Assembly (NCBI RefSeq): GCF_021044585.1
Contig: NZ_CP087998.1
Location: forward strand, 620,001-684,000
Direction: 5' to 3'
DNA length: 64,000 nt
Source of the DNA: Sulfurimonas sp. HSL-3221
GTDB lineage: Bacteria > Campylobacterota > Campylobacteria > Campylobacterales > Sulfurimonadaceae
In this document: one piece after another, positions 42,085 through 54,900 of the stretch
Layout of the letters: every line of letters starts with the position of its first letter
Numbering within the stretch: position 1 is the first letter of the stretch
Position numbers and translations under genes: made by a program
Notes under the pieces: generated by a model
Told to the model about the DNA's origin: nothing
Databases searched by the model: none
What the model saw: the letters and a program-made list of their open reading frames with translations, nothing else

Positions 42085-42104
42085 ATGGAAACTCTCCTAA
42101 CTGC

Positions 42105-42482
42105 TTAAGAAGCGGCGCTTTCGCTGCTCTCTTCGGTTTTCGCCGGCTGTTGCTTTGTCTTCTCGACCAAATCGTTCCATGCTTTGACTTCGCGCTTGGA
42201 ATCGTATTTGATCGTGACGTAACGGAGGAGTTCCTCGTTGATGCGGAAGCGGCGTTCGATCTCCGCGATCGCAGACGGCTCGATCATGTAATAGACAACG
42301 TGGAAGTAACCACGCGGGCTTTTTTCAATCGGGTAGGCCAGTTTGCGCATACCCATCTCGTCGCGTGCAACGATTTCGCCACCGTTTTCAGTGATGACGG
42401 CTTCGATCGCAGCGATGCTGTTTTTGATCTCTTCTTCTGTCAGGGTCGGTTTGACGATGACAAGGTTTTCGTAATGTCTCAT
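42105..42482 (-). CDS. rpsF: 30S ribosomal protein S6
   Basis: The 125-residue protein begins MRHYENLVIVKPTLTEEEI and has the S6 segment LAYPIEKSPRGYFHVVYYM; the C-terminal tail (TKQQPAKTEESSESAAS) is low-complexity, as in many S6 proteins. It leads the rpsF-ssb-rpsR operon. An AAGGAGAAA ribosome site precedes the ATG. Its leader may hold an S6:S18 binding site. Confidence 0.97.
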   Translation of the reverse strand: MRHYENLVIVKPTLTEEEIKNSIAAIEAVITENGGEIVARDEMGMRKLAYPIEKSPRGYFHVVYYMIEPSAIAEIERRFRINEELLRYVTIKYDSKREVKAWNDLVEKTKQQPAKTEESSESAAS

Positions 42483-42692
42483 GTAGAGTATTTCTCCTTA
42501 TGGTTTCATCCCTCATGGCTCTCGGTCACGGGTCATCCCGCGCGATAATATGCATTGCGTCGCAAAGCACAAAGAGTAAGGAACGCGCAATAATACATAA
42601 TTACGGCTTAATTTAAGGTGAAATTCAGACGTTGCGCTTCGGGAGCAACGGCGACGGCGCACCGCAGGGGGTTCGGCTGCCCTTTGTCGCGC
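42483..42692. other. Gap between rpsF start and holA end
   Basis: This 210-base gap holds the rpsF promoter and leader on the minus strand (a TATTAT box near 42545) and, after holA, GTTGC/GCAAC (42631-42649), a weak hairpin that may end the rnr-holA transcript. A second GC-rich stretch (about 42650-42695) has short pairing arms. No gene is seen. Confidence 0.4.
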
Positions 42693-43664
42693 CTACAGGA
42701 GGGATTGGACTTTCAGGAAGGTCGCGGCGAGGAGGGCGCTTTTGCTCCCGCCGCCCGCCGATTTCATCTGCAGCTCCGTGTCGCCGAGCAGGCTCATCAT
42801 CCGGGTGTATTGCGGCTGTTTGAAGCGGACGCTCTGCTGCGAACGCGCCTGCTCGATGCGCGGGGGGAGTTTATAGCCGAGGATCTTGGCCGAATCCGCG
42901 GCACCGTTCAGGCGGATGGAGGCGTAAAAGAGGTAGAGCTGGGCGATGTGGTTCGAGAGCGCCGTCAGCAGCCGTATCTCATCTTCGCCGTGTTCGAGCA
43001 GGCGGCGCATCAGGGGAACAAAATCCTGTTTCTGCAGCAGCGCGTCGATGAGCTGGTCGACTTTGACCTCGGCGACGCCGTAGACGAGCTCGTCGATCTC
43101 TTTGATGCCGATACGCCCCTGCAGCAGTGAAAATTTGTCCAGTTCGTTGATGGTGAGGGCGAGGTCGCCGTTTTGCGATTCGAGCAGATGGGTCGCGGCG
43201 TAGGGGTCGAGGTTGATGCCGCGTGCGGCCGCCTCGTTCAGCACGATCTGGCGCGCCTCATTGGGGAAGGGGCGGAAGAGCCGAACGTCCGCACCGCCCG
43301 ATTTCGGGCCGAAGGCAGTGGTGGCGCTTTTTTTGAAGTCGGTGCCGAAATAGGCGTAGATGAAGAGGTTGCCGGGGTTCTTCTGTACCAGGTCGATCAG
43401 GGCAGTGAGGTCGTTTTTCGGCAGCTTCTTCTCGCTCTTGACGATAAGAACGTTGCGGCCGCCGAAGAGCGAGCCCTGCGACAGGTGCGCCTTGGCGCTC
43501 GAGAACTGGTACTCGTCAAAGTAGACGCTGAGGATGTTCGGGTCCTCGACGGCGGCGAGCTGCTTGGTGTAGTGCTCGATCAGGAAGTGGCTTTCGCCGT
43601 AGAGCATGACGGCCCCGGGGGCCTTGCCCTGCCGGATCAGGTTGTCCAGATCCTGCCGCTTCAT
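42693..43664 (-). CDS. holA: DNA polymerase III subunit delta
   Basis: The 323-residue protein fits the delta subunit of the clamp loader: an AAA+ type N-terminal domain (AVMLYGESHFLIEHYTKQL, then NVLIVKSEKKLPK) and a helical C-terminal collar domain (ISLALTINELDKFSLL-like and FVPLMRRLLEHGEDEIRLLTALSNHIAQLY). It has no Walker motif, as expected for delta. Its start overlaps the end of rnr by four bases. The rpsR-ssb-rpsF-holA-rnr order is that of H. pylori HP1244-HP1248. Confidence 0.9.
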   Translation of the reverse strand: MKRQDLDNLIRQGKAPGAVMLYGESHFLIEHYTKQLAAVEDPNILSVYFDEYQFSSAKAHLSQGSLFGGRNVLIVKSEKKLPKNDLTALIDLVQKNPGNLFIYAYFGTDFKKSATTAFGPKSGGADVRLFRPFPNEARQIVLNEAAARGINLDPYAATHLLESQNGDLALTINELDKFSLLQGRIGIKEIDELVYGVAEVKVDQLIDALLQKQDFVPLMRRLLEHGEDEIRLLTALSNHIAQLYLFYASIRLNGAADSAKILGYKLPPRIEQARSQQSVRFKQPQYTRMMSLLGDTELQMKSAGGGSKSALLAATFLKVQSLL

Positions 43665-45640
43665 TCGCGCTCCTTGGAGAGGGTCGCATGGGACTCCACG
43701 GTACGGACGTAGGTCGTATGGATCCGCGCGGTGGCCAGGCTGACGTTTTCGATGCGCAGTTCGATGTCATCAAAGAGCATGACCGGCTCGTTTGTGACGA
43801 CTTTGACCTTGGCGCCGCGCAGCGGCCCGGTGATCTCGGCACGCAGTTCCGGGTCGGTGGCGTAGACCCGCGCCGGGAAGACCTCGCCGATATGCCCGGC
43901 GGCCCAGCGGGCGAATTTTCGGTCCATGAAGCGCAGTTCGATGTCGCTGGCTTCGCGCTCCTTGTCGCTGATGGCGAAGCAGAGCGCGTCGATGTTGCGC
44001 AGGACGTAGGAGCCCTCCTCCTTGTCGCCGCGCTGGATCGCTTTGAGCAGCCGGTGGACGATGAGGTCGGAGTAGCGGCGGATGGGGGAGGTGAAGTGGG
44101 TGTAGCGCTCGAACCCCAGCCCGAAGTGGCCGACGTTGTCCGGGGCATAGCGCGCCTGCATCTGGGAACGGATGATAAGGGTATCGACTTCATGGGCGAT
44201 CCCGCGCTTTTCGGCTTCGTGCTGGATGCCGGTAATGGTCTCCTTGAGGCTCTCTTTCTGCTCGGCGATGATCCCGATGCCGGCCAGTTCGGTGTAGAGG
44301 CTCTGCAGCTTGGCCGGGCTCGGGGGTTCGTGGATACGGAAAACACCGCGCTCGTACATCGCCGCGGCGGCTTTGTTCGCCAGCAGCATACAGTCCTCGA
44401 TGAGGGCGTGCGAGGGGGTCTCCTCAGCGACGGTCGTCTCCACAATGTTTTGCGCGTCATCCAGGGCCATCTCCAGCTCTTCGGAGCGGAAGTCGAAACC
44501 GACTTTGAGGCGCTTTTCGCGCAGGGCATCGGTCAGTTTGCGCAGTTCGAAAAGGTTGGCGATGACGGTCCGTTCGTCGTCATTCGCCGGTGCGGCCTTG
44601 CCGGGGGCGTCAAAGAGCGCATCGACCTCCTCGTAGTTGAAGCGGCGCTTGGAGTGGATAACGGACTCGAAGAGTTCCGTCTCGACGACCTCGTGGCTCT
44701 CCGGGTCGAGGACCATTTTGAAGGTGTAGGCGAGGCGGTCGACGTGGGGCTGCAGAGAGCATAGCGTCTCGGAAAGCTCGCGCGGCAGCATCGGAATGGA
44801 GCGGTGGGGCAGGTAGATGGAGAAGCTGCGGTAGATCGCCTCGGCATCGATGGGGCCGAAGGGGGTAACGTAGGCGCTGACGTCCGCGATGGCGACATAG
44901 AGGGTGTGCGCGTCGGGCAGGTAGCAGACGGCGTCGTCGAAGTCCTTGGCCGTGACGGGGTCGATGGTGCAGAAGGGGAGGCTGCGCAGGTCCTTGCGCC
45001 CCGGAAACTTCGAAGCGTCGACTGTTTTGTCGAAACTCGCGGCGAGTTTTTTGACCTCGTCGTCGAACTCGTCATGCTTGTTGTACATCGCAAGGACGAT
45101 CTTCTCGTCCACCAGCGGGTCGGCCAGGTTGCCGAGGACCTCCATGATCTCGCCGTTCTGGTTATTGACCTTGAACAGCGTCCCCTCTTCATACCCGGCA
45201 AGGGCCTCGGCGCTGAGCGGCACCCCGGCGGGGTAGTCGTTGCGGATGTCGAGCACCGATTTGACGCCGTTTTGGATCTTGATATAGGCGACGCTGAAGG
45301 TCTCCGCCCGTCCGACGACGGCGACGAGCTTCGCCGAGGGTCTTCCCCGGCGCCCGAGCAGCCGTTTGACGATGACGAGGTCTCCCTCCTTGGCATCGCC
45401 CAGGTCGTGTTCGTCGATAAAGAGGTCGCGCACGTTCGCGCCGAGAACCTGCAGGTAGGCGCCGCTGCCCGACTGGTTCATGGCGATGGCGCCGGCACGA
45501 TACTGGGAAGGGAGGCGGTAGACGCCCTCTTCAAGGACGACGAGGCCTTCTTGGAGCCACTGCGCAACGAGGGGCTTTTCGTCTTCGGCAACGTCCTGGG
45601 CATAGAGTCCGACGGTCAATCTGACAAGGAGTGATTTCAT
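43661..45640 (-). CDS. rnr: Ribonuclease R (RNB-family 3'-5' exoribonuclease)
   Basis: RNase R degrades structured RNA from the 3' end. The 659-residue protein has N-terminal cold-shock-type OB domains (about 55-190) and an RNB catalytic domain with the magnesium aspartates in CTIDPVTAKDFDDAVCY (about 228-244). The conserved HFTSPIRRYSDLIVHR segment is near residue 515. The C-terminal S1 domain is short and diverged, as I expect for Campylobacterota. A TATAAT box lies about 27 bases upstream. It heads the rnr-holA operon. Confidence 0.95.
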   Translation of the reverse strand: MKSLLVRLTVGLYAQDVAEDEKPLVAQWLQEGLVVLEEGVYRLPSQYRAGAIAMNQSGSGAYLQVLGANVRDLFIDEHDLGDAKEGDLVIVKRLLGRRGRPSAKLVAVVGRAETFSVAYIKIQNGVKSVLDIRNDYPAGVPLSAEALAGYEEGTLFKVNNQNGEIMEVLGNLADPLVDEKIVLAMYNKHDEFDDEVKKLAASFDKTVDASKFPGRKDLRSLPFCTIDPVTAKDFDDAVCYLPDAHTLYVAIADVSAYVTPFGPIDAEAIYRSFSIYLPHRSIPMLPRELSETLCSLQPHVDRLAYTFKMVLDPESHEVVETELFESVIHSKRRFNYEEVDALFDAPGKAAPANDDERTVIANLFELRKLTDALREKRLKVGFDFRSEELEMALDDAQNIVETTVAEETPSHALIEDCMLLANKAAAAMYERGVFRIHEPPSPAKLQSLYTELAGIGIIAEQKESLKETITGIQHEAEKRGIAHEVDTLIIRSQMQARYAPDNVGHFGLGFERYTHFTSPIRRYSDLIVHRLLKAIQRGDKEEGSYVLRNIDALCFAISDKEREASDIELRFMDRKFARWAAGHIGEVFPARVYATDPELRAEITGPLRGAKVKVVTNEPVMLFDDIELRIENVSLATARIHTTYVRTVESHATLSKERE

Positions 45641-45735
45641 GGAGGCTTTCGATTTTTTACCAGATTATAGCGTATGGGATAACTTATGCTAAAATTTTCG
45701 ACTACCCAATATTAAACACAATAGGAGAAAAAGCA

Positions 45736-46071
45736 TTGCAGTTTATTGATAGTGAAGCGGTATTGAAACAGCTCGGTTATGCACCGAACGAGGCACTCAT
45801 GGAACAGGTCGGACGCATTGAAGCGAATACGGCCGGATATGACAAGATCCAGAAGCATATCCTTGAGCTGCACGAGCAGCTGAAAGTCGATGACAGTTTC
45901 GTGGCCCTTTCGAATACGCGCGACTGTTTCAAGATCAAGATCGAGGCACCGAGCGACGAGCGCAAAGCCGAAGCCCTGGAACGCCTGAACCATTTCACCG
46001 AAAAATATAAGATCGACCTCGAACAGGTCCCGGGAAAAGAGACCTACTACATCCTGGGGTACAGCAAGTAA
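45736..46071 (+). CDS. Conserved protein of unknown function, 111 residues
   Basis: The protein begins MQFIDSEAVLKQLGYAPNEALMEQ from a TTG codon, with an AGGAG site eight bases before it. A longer in-frame extension upstream runs back into the divergent rnr promoter and is unlikely. It is alpha-helical with two short strands, has no signal peptide, and no catalytic motif is recognised (one cysteine in TRDCFKIKI). The greA-type gene follows after about 100 bases. Confidence 0.7.
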   Translation: MQFIDSEAVLKQLGYAPNEALMEQVGRIEANTAGYDKIQKHILELHEQLKVDDSFVALSNTRDCFKIKIEAPSDERKAEALERLNHFTEKYKIDLEQVPGKETYYILGYSK

Positions 46072-46168
46072 ATCATGCGCGTTGAGCCGATGATACCTCA
46101 GAAATGCAAGGTGAGTGACCGCACGTTGCATCTGAGTAAAATAGCTGAGATAGGAGGGAGGTTCAATT

Positions 46169-46699
46169 TTGTCCAAAGTTGAACCGATGACCCCCGAAGG
46201 GTACGACCTCCTTGTCCGGGAGTTCAAATTCCTCAAAGAGGTCGAAAAACCCCGCGTCAACCACGAAAAACAGGTGGCGGCGGAGCTCGGGGACCGCAGC
46301 GAAAACGCGGAGTACCATGCCGCCAAGGAGAAACTCCGCCACATCGACAAGCGTCTTTTCTATCTTAACGGCATGATCGAAAAGGCCCGGGTGATCGATC
46401 CCGAAGGCCTCGACCACAGCCGGGTGCATTTCGGTGCGACTGTCACCCTCGAGCGCATCGAAGACGGGAAGGAAGAGCGCTATACAATTTGCGGAGTGCT
46501 CGAGAGCGAACCGGAGATCGGACTTATCTCTGTGCACGCGCCCCTCTCCCGGGCGGTTATGGGCAAAACGGAGGGGGACGAACTTACGGTGAAGTTGCCC
46601 GCCGGCCTGCGCGCGTACGAGGTGATCACTATCGAGTACATTCCGCTTTTTTCATTGAAAAAACAGATCCGAAGCGAGGCGGATTTCAGTTTCGCCTGA
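46169..46699 (+). CDS. greA: Transcript cleavage factor, GreA/GreB family
   Basis: Gre factors rescue backtracked RNA polymerase by stimulating RNA cleavage. The 176-residue protein has the coiled-coil N-terminus with the acidic tip motif GDRSENAEYHAAKEK (about 41-55) and the FKBP-like C-terminal domain. It has about 15 more residues than usual, forming a C-terminal tail. The start is TTG with a GGAGGGAGG site; an ATG six codons on would still keep the domain. GreB identity cannot be excluded. Confidence 0.88.
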   Translation: MSKVEPMTPEGYDLLVREFKFLKEVEKPRVNHEKQVAAELGDRSENAEYHAAKEKLRHIDKRLFYLNGMIEKARVIDPEGLDHSRVHFGATVTLERIEDGKEERYTICGVLESEPEIGLISVHAPLSRAVMGKTEGDELTVKLPAGLRAYEVITIEYIPLFSLKKQIRSEADFSFA

Positions 46700-46760
46700 A
46701 AAGCGCTTCCTCTGCCGTTCTCCCTCAGCCGGCACCACCGGAATTTCAACTCCCCTTTGC

Positions 46761-46766
46761 TATAAT
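46761..46766 (+). promoter_or_regulatory. -10 box of purL
   Basis: TATAAT lies 31 bases before the purL GTG. A six-codon frame, ATG at 46781 to TGA at 46799-46801, lies in the leader and its stop overlaps the purL start codon. Confidence 0.55.
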
Positions 46767-46797
46767 CCTTTCCACTATTTATGCGTAAGGAAATGCA

Positions 46798-49011
<2,214 letters not shown>

Positions 49012-49058
49012 CCCCACCCGCACGACACTGCAACCTCCTCTGATACCTCATGTCGGCG

Positions 49059-49703
49059 TTAGCCGGCATGATAGAAAAAGCCCCCGATTCCCAGCGTAAA
49101 GACAAGATTACCGTAGAGGGAGTGCTCAATGGCGCTCATGGCGACGGAACGGGTACGCAGATAGGTACGCATAAAGAGCACACCTCCCAGAAAACTCAGG
49201 ATAACGGCGACGGGATTGCCGAACACACCGTGTACCAGGGAAAAGAGCAGGGCGTTAAACAGGATGAGAAGCCGCCGGTCGGCGATGAGGTGTTCAAACC
49301 GGTAGGTGAAAAAGCCCCGGAAGACGATCTCCTGCGCCAGGGCGGAGAGCAGCGGGTAAAGGAGCATCACCAGCAGCCACAGCCCCGGCCGCTCGCGGGG
49401 AAACGCAAAAAGCAGTCCAGGGAAAAGAGCCCAAATCGCGACATCCAATAACGTTCCCAAAATGATGAATCGGACAAGCACCCTCAAAAGTTCGTTGCCG
49501 TCGATATGCCACCGCAGATGCGTGTTACCCTCTTTTCGCAGTCCATAGAGGGCATAGAGCATGCCAAGCCACAGCAGCGGCATGACGGCGAACTTCGGCA
49601 GCAAACCCGTGATGATCAGCATCGGAAGTGCGAAGTAAAGCAGCACTGTTTCGAACAGGAGACGGAGCCGGGAAGAGATCACGGTGTCGGTAAAGGGGGG
49701 CAC
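49059..49703 (-). CDS. CPBP-family intramembrane metalloprotease
   Basis: The 214-residue membrane protein has six or more membrane helices and the three CPBP (CAAX protease/Abi) motifs: AQEIVFRGFF with the tandem E and R (about 124-133), NALLFSLVHGVFGN (about 148-161), and HSLYGNLVF (about 195-203). Such proteases cleave membrane substrates and include bacteriocin self-immunity proteins. The start is GTG; a diverged ribosome site is seen. It converges on purL and lies next to, but is not coupled with, the giant cassette. Confidence 0.85.
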   Translation of the reverse strand: MPPFTDTVISSRLRLLFETVLLYFALPMLIITGLLPKFAVMPLLWLGMLYALYGLRKEGNTHLRWHIDGNELLRVLVRFIILGTLLDVAIWALFPGLLFAFPRERPGLWLLVMLLYPLLSALAQEIVFRGFFTYRFEHLIADRRLLILFNALLFSLVHGVFGNPVAVILSFLGGVLFMRTYLRTRSVAMSAIEHSLYGNLVFTLGIGGFFYHAG

Positions 49704-49771
49704 GTCTGTTCCATTTTTTATCGAAAATTCTTTTGAGTTTCAGGGTGCCCTTTTCAGGGCACGTTGATTGC

Positions 49772-51967
49772 TCAAAGGAGCAGTGTGGCCGTCACGAAGC
49801 CGCTTTGCCCTCCGCCGTCGTTGACCTGCTGGACACCGATGGTGACGGTACGCCCGGCACTCTGCGGGAGGGGGAGTGAAAGCGAATCGAACAGATGGTA
49901 GTTCTGGTAAGGGGATTGCGCCCGCTGCTCTCCGGGAACAGCTTCCGCAGCGAAATCACCGGGGGTGCTGTCAGCCCACCAGACGGTGTAAAGACCGGCA
50001 GAGAGTGGATTGGTAAAGGTCAGCTTGATCATCGTACGGTTATAGAAATCGACGCCGAGAGGTTCGGCAATGAACGGCGGCGGAACCGTGGGAGTTACCG
50101 GGATGCGTACCGCCCGGACGGTATTGCCGGCGGGGCCCACTTTTCCAAGGGCCTTGAGGCGCAGATGGTACGCCACAGTGTCGGATACCCCGTCGGGGCC
50201 GGGGAGAGGGTCGGGCACGTTGAGTTCGGTCGGAAGGGTTGCGGGGTCGAACTCTGCGACTTTTGTCCAGAGGTCAAGATGCGTCGGCATCTGATGGAGT
50301 TCGGCGGCTCCGGCAAGAAAAAGGGTAGTGCCGCCGTCTCCCGGTTCAAAGAAGACGTCGCTGCCCGAGACGCCCGTTACTTCCGCTTTGAACGGCGGGG
50401 CGACGAGGAATCCTCCCAGGAAATCGTCCAGTGTACCTGCCCCCGCAACGGTGGTGCGGTAGCGGTTGGCGCCGACGTAGACCGGTGCGGACACTGTGAC
50501 CGGTTCCAGACGGGGCTGACCCGCCGCGCCGCTCTTTTGCCGGTAGACATGCACCTTGGCCCCGGCATCTTCTTTGATGACTTTGTCGGGCAGCCAGCCG
50601 GGGAGCGCCGGCGATTCCGTTTGGCGTATCAGGGTTGCGGTCCCGCTCTGATAGCGTGCCTCTACCAACGGCGGGGCCGGCGGTTCATACCCAAAGGAGA
50701 GGCCGGTCCATGGCGACCACATACTGAAGGTGCTTTCGCGATCCCACGCATCGGTGGCGCAGATCCTGCAGCGGACTTGGACATCATGGAAAGGGACTTC
50801 CCGGCGCCGGGTCAGGTTGCCTTCGCCCGGCAGCTCATCGGGAAAGCGGGTGCGGTTCTCGATACTCTCCTTTAGCAGGTCGCCCCCGATAGAAGGGCTT
50901 TTTGAAGTCTCCTCTTCAAGACGTACTCCCAGGGCATCTGCAGCCGTCTGTTGCCAGTGCAGGTTGTAGCTGGCCTCGAAGACGGGTTTATCCGTTTTGG
51001 CATCGATGCCGAAATGCACTTTGGGATCACCGTAGAGGGGCACACCGGGCGCAGTAAGATCGGCAACGGGACGGGAGAGACAGATGACGAGATTGCTGGG
51101 GCCGACCCGTTTGTCTTTTTCTCTGACGCGGTAGACGGCGGTCTTGCCCGAGGGTATCTTGTCGAGCAGCAGGTCACGTTTGAGATCGTCTATCTTCGGC
51201 CACTGGGTCCGGGGGCCGTCGAAAAAGCCGTGCCCGAACAGAAGGGCGTGTTCCCATCGAAGGGCTGCCATCATGCCGAAGATCTCCCAGGGGGAGGCTT
51301 CCCCATCTTCAAGATCGGCCGGGTCCGAAGCCTGACCTTCCTGTGCCGCCGTGACAAACTCCTGCCACTCCGCCGCATCGAGGGTCGTCGGTATCGAGCT
51401 GCGCGGTGCCACGGCTGCCAAGTCGGCATCGAGGGTCTTTTTGACACGGATACGGGCAATCTCCTCAAAGGAGAGCCCCCGGTCATCGAAGAGGTCGAGG
51501 CTGCGGAAGTTTTCGAAACGACTTCCCATGCCGAGCAGTTCAAACCGGTCCATGTCTGCCGCTTCGACCAGGACGACCTCCCCGTCGGTGACGCTGCGTT
51601 CGGCCACCAGGGTGTCCGTCGCGCTATCAAATACCCGAAGCCGGGTCGACATGCCGCGATAGGTAAAGCGGACAGCTTGGACGGGGGCCGGCAGCTTAAA
51701 TCGGCAGACAATCAATCCGTCGGGAATGATGTCGCCGTGCACGTTCCACCAGCTGGCGGGCACACTGAGCAGCGCCGTCGATTCGCCGGGGGTTTCCGGT
51801 TTGCGGGGGGAGAGTTCGTCCATCCATGCCCGTTCGACGATGATGGTATCGGGCAGTCCGAGAAAACCGCCGGAACCGTCCGGCGCTTGCAGAGGATAGG
51901 ACCAGCGCAAGCGGTGGCCTGTGGGTGCATCGTCGACCCAACCGAGTCCTGTAAGATAGAGTTTCAT
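49772..51967 (-). CDS. Large beta-rich protein of unknown function, second gene of the giant cassette
   Basis: The 731-residue protein begins MKLYLTGLGWVDDAPTGHRLRWSYPL; there is no signal peptide or membrane helix. Much of it reads as fibronectin-III-like beta domains: segments such as YRVREKDKRVGPSNLVICLSRP, VQVRCRICATDAWDRESTFSMWSPW and VFLRV-type strands are followed by proline-rich junctions (EPPAPPLVEARY, PVTPTVPPPFIAEP). It contains many Trp and Tyr. Its ATG overlaps the stop of the 1361-residue gene upstream by four bases, so the two proteins are made together and probably work together. I do not recognise a family and do not assign a function. Confidence 0.75.
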   Translation of the reverse strand: MKLYLTGLGWVDDAPTGHRLRWSYPLQAPDGSGGFLGLPDTIIVERAWMDELSPRKPETPGESTALLSVPASWWNVHGDIIPDGLIVCRFKLPAPVQAVRFTYRGMSTRLRVFDSATDTLVAERSVTDGEVVLVEAADMDRFELLGMGSRFENFRSLDLFDDRGLSFEEIARIRVKKTLDADLAAVAPRSSIPTTLDAAEWQEFVTAAQEGQASDPADLEDGEASPWEIFGMMAALRWEHALLFGHGFFDGPRTQWPKIDDLKRDLLLDKIPSGKTAVYRVREKDKRVGPSNLVICLSRPVADLTAPGVPLYGDPKVHFGIDAKTDKPVFEASYNLHWQQTAADALGVRLEEETSKSPSIGGDLLKESIENRTRFPDELPGEGNLTRRREVPFHDVQVRCRICATDAWDRESTFSMWSPWTGLSFGYEPPAPPLVEARYQSGTATLIRQTESPALPGWLPDKVIKEDAGAKVHVYRQKSGAAGQPRLEPVTVSAPVYVGANRYRTTVAGAGTLDDFLGGFLVAPPFKAEVTGVSGSDVFFEPGDGGTTLFLAGAAELHQMPTHLDLWTKVAEFDPATLPTELNVPDPLPGPDGVSDTVAYHLRLKALGKVGPAGNTVRAVRIPVTPTVPPPFIAEPLGVDFYNRTMIKLTFTNPLSAGLYTVWWADSTPGDFAAEAVPGEQRAQSPYQNYHLFDSLSLPLPQSAGRTVTIGVQQVNDGGGQSGFVTATLLL

Positions 51968-54900
51968 TCCATGCCTCCTTTATCTGACACGTCGCTGTCG
52001 AGCCCAACGTCGGGAGCGGACGTTTTCGGCACGTTTTTGGTTTCGGCTGCGGAGAGGGTACGAATGGCGCTCCCAAGGTTCTCCGGAAGGTCGGCAAGGC
52101 GTTTTGAGACGTTTTCAAGCTGCTTCACGGCGGAAGAGAACGCATCCAGCGCGGGCTGATCCGGTGTTTGAAGCGGCGGTGTCGCGTCGCCTTTGAGGCG
52201 TTCTTTGATCCAGTCAGGGTCGACCCGGGGGTCGATCAGGACATCGATGATGTCCCATGGGATATCGTAAATGACAACAAGCCGTTCGAGCAGCCCGGCA
52301 GGAATTTCGATGGGCGAGGCCGGCAGCGGCCACCGCTCCCCGAACGGCTGTATGAACGTCAGGGCAATCTGCTCGGTCGGGCCGCCGACGGCCGGTGAGG
52401 GGCGCAGGCGCGGCAGCCCCGGCAACGTCGTGTCAAACCGGAGTGTCAAGGTATATTCGCCGCGGGGCAGCCGGGTGCGGTGCCCGGCCAGCCCCCCGAC
52501 CAGGAATGCGGATGTGGCATCCGGACTCGGCAGGATTTCGACGGTCAGTTCAAGAGGATGGCGCAGCTCGTATCCGGTAGGGCAGTCGCCGCTCTGTTCG
52601 ACATGTCTGATCTGCAGCGACGCTTCGACACGGCGCCAATCCACCGGTTCGGGTGTTCGGACCCACAGCGCCAAAGGACGGCCGCTGCCGTCGGTGACAG
52701 CCTCTATGGTCGTACTCTCGACGGTATCATTGATCCCGTCGAGCATATCGCCGCTCCCGTCATTGAAGCGGGCGCCGGATGCCGCAGCGAACCGCGCGAA
52801 GCGCTCGGCACTGAGAGCATCAAGGGGGCTGATCCACTGTGTCATCGCGCTCGGGAGGCGCCAGTTGACGGGCGGGACACTCAGCTCTTCGGGGTAGAGA
52901 GGTTGGATCAGATCGCCGTTGCCGATCAGTCGGTCGTTCTCGAAAACAGGGCGGAATGATTCGGCGACAGAAAGCGTTTTCCGTGCGAAAATCGGATCGA
53001 CACGGTTTCCTTTTCGCACCGGACGGTGGGGCTTCTGATACGAGACGGGGATGATGGAAGGGCAGCAGGCACTGTCGGTGCGCCCGCTGGGGTTGTAACG
53101 CACGGTGAGACACCGGCTGTCCCAGTCGAGGTGCTCTGTGAAGGAGGCGAACATGGAGACATAGCAGTTCCAGCCGTCGAGCTTCACCTCGCCGCGTTCG
53201 GGGTGATCGAACGCAAGGGCCACCGCGGCCGGTCCGCTTTGGGCCAGGAGGTCGGGAAGGACGATCTCCTGATCCGGCGAGACCGTGCCGCAGTGTTCCG
53301 CTATCCATTGACGCGACTGCCCCGGGAGGTAGGAGTCGCCGTCACCGTTCGGACCCGGAATGAGGTCTTGGACGACGGTTTCCCCGCTTTCCCAGACGAT
53401 GCGCATCCGCAGTGGATTGAAGATCGCGTCCATATAGGGGACCAAGAAGCGTACTGCCGGTCGGTAATCCTGGTAAATCGGGAAACCGAATCCGTACATC
53501 GTGGGGTTCCAGGGCAGTGATTCGTCAAAAAAGATCCGATTGTCACCGATGGTGGTGGAGCGGATATAGGGACGCAGGGTTTCGGGGAAGTCAATGTTGA
53601 AGGTATCGTTGAGTTCCCATTCGGTCGTTTTACTGCTGGGCAGGCCCCCGCCGGGATACTCCGCAACGGAGGTGCCGGAGAGTGACACGGCGTACCGGCC
53701 CGGTGTCAGGACAACTTTCTCCTGCCAGTTACAGCTGCGTTGGCGTGCTTCAGTATAGCGTACGGCATAGAGCAGCAGGTCGCGATCCTTGCTGCCGGAC
53801 GAGATGACAATGGTCGCTTCGGGTTGCGGCAGCTGAATGGTCAGGGCCATCAGCTGCAGACTGTCGTAAGGACTCCAGACGACATCGGATACGGTAAAGA
53901 CACCATACTTGGTCTCAATCCGCATTTTCCGATCGTATTCGAGATTTCCAACCAGATACAGCGTGATCTGCTCTACTTCGACAGGGAGGTCGGTCGCCGT
54001 ACGGAAAGCAAGTTCAAACCGTTCGCTTTTAAAGACCCGAGTCGGCAACGCCGGCTGGAACACCGTTTCAAGCGAGCCCATGTTCTGAATGGGGTCGACG
54101 AGCATCTCATTGAAACGTCGGGGATTGATGAAGTGCTCCTCCGCGCCGTACCCGAAGTTCACCTCACAGGTACGCCCCGGGGTTTCATAGGTGCTCTCTA
54201 TCGTATCCACGTGGGGAACAACCCAGGCAAAGGGGTCCTGGCCGTTGATGTGCAGCCGTGCGGTATCGCCGCCCGGTCCTGCCGCCCAAACCGCCTGGAT
54301 GCCGGCGACGGTCGTACCCTGGGCGATGTCGGTCACTGTGAGGGAGTCCAGACGGTGGGTGACGGTGTAGCCTCCCTCCGTGGCAGCGCTGATGACGGAG
54401 CCGACAACCTTGCCGGTCTGGTCGATGACGCGAGTGCTGAACGGTATCACGATCTCGACGTCAGGCCAGGCCCCGCGCGCTTCGGCGTTGAACTCCCACT
54501 GCCGTCCGGTCAGGGCATGCAGCAGCGCCGGTTTCATCGCGCCGCTGTCCGATTCGGCCCCCCGTTTCCAGGTCCCGGCCAGCAGCGGCGAGGCGACGGC
54601 AGGCGCTTCGGGCTCTTCATCCCCCAGGGTCAGGGTCTTTTCGCCTTTGATATCGGGGATTGGCCAGGGAAGGTTCAGTTTGTATTTAAAGGTGACATCC
54701 AGTTCCGTCGGATCGGGCGTATGTCCCAGGACCTCCGCCGCGCCGCTCAGGGCAAACTTGAATTTCCACACTTTGAGCCCCAGCTCGCCCCAGATCTTGA
54801 ACAGCCCTTCGAGCAGGACCGGGTTCCATCCGATGGTGGCGGCGACGGCCGCGCCGATCCGGGCGAAGAGGGTGATGATACTCCACTTCCACTCGCCGCC

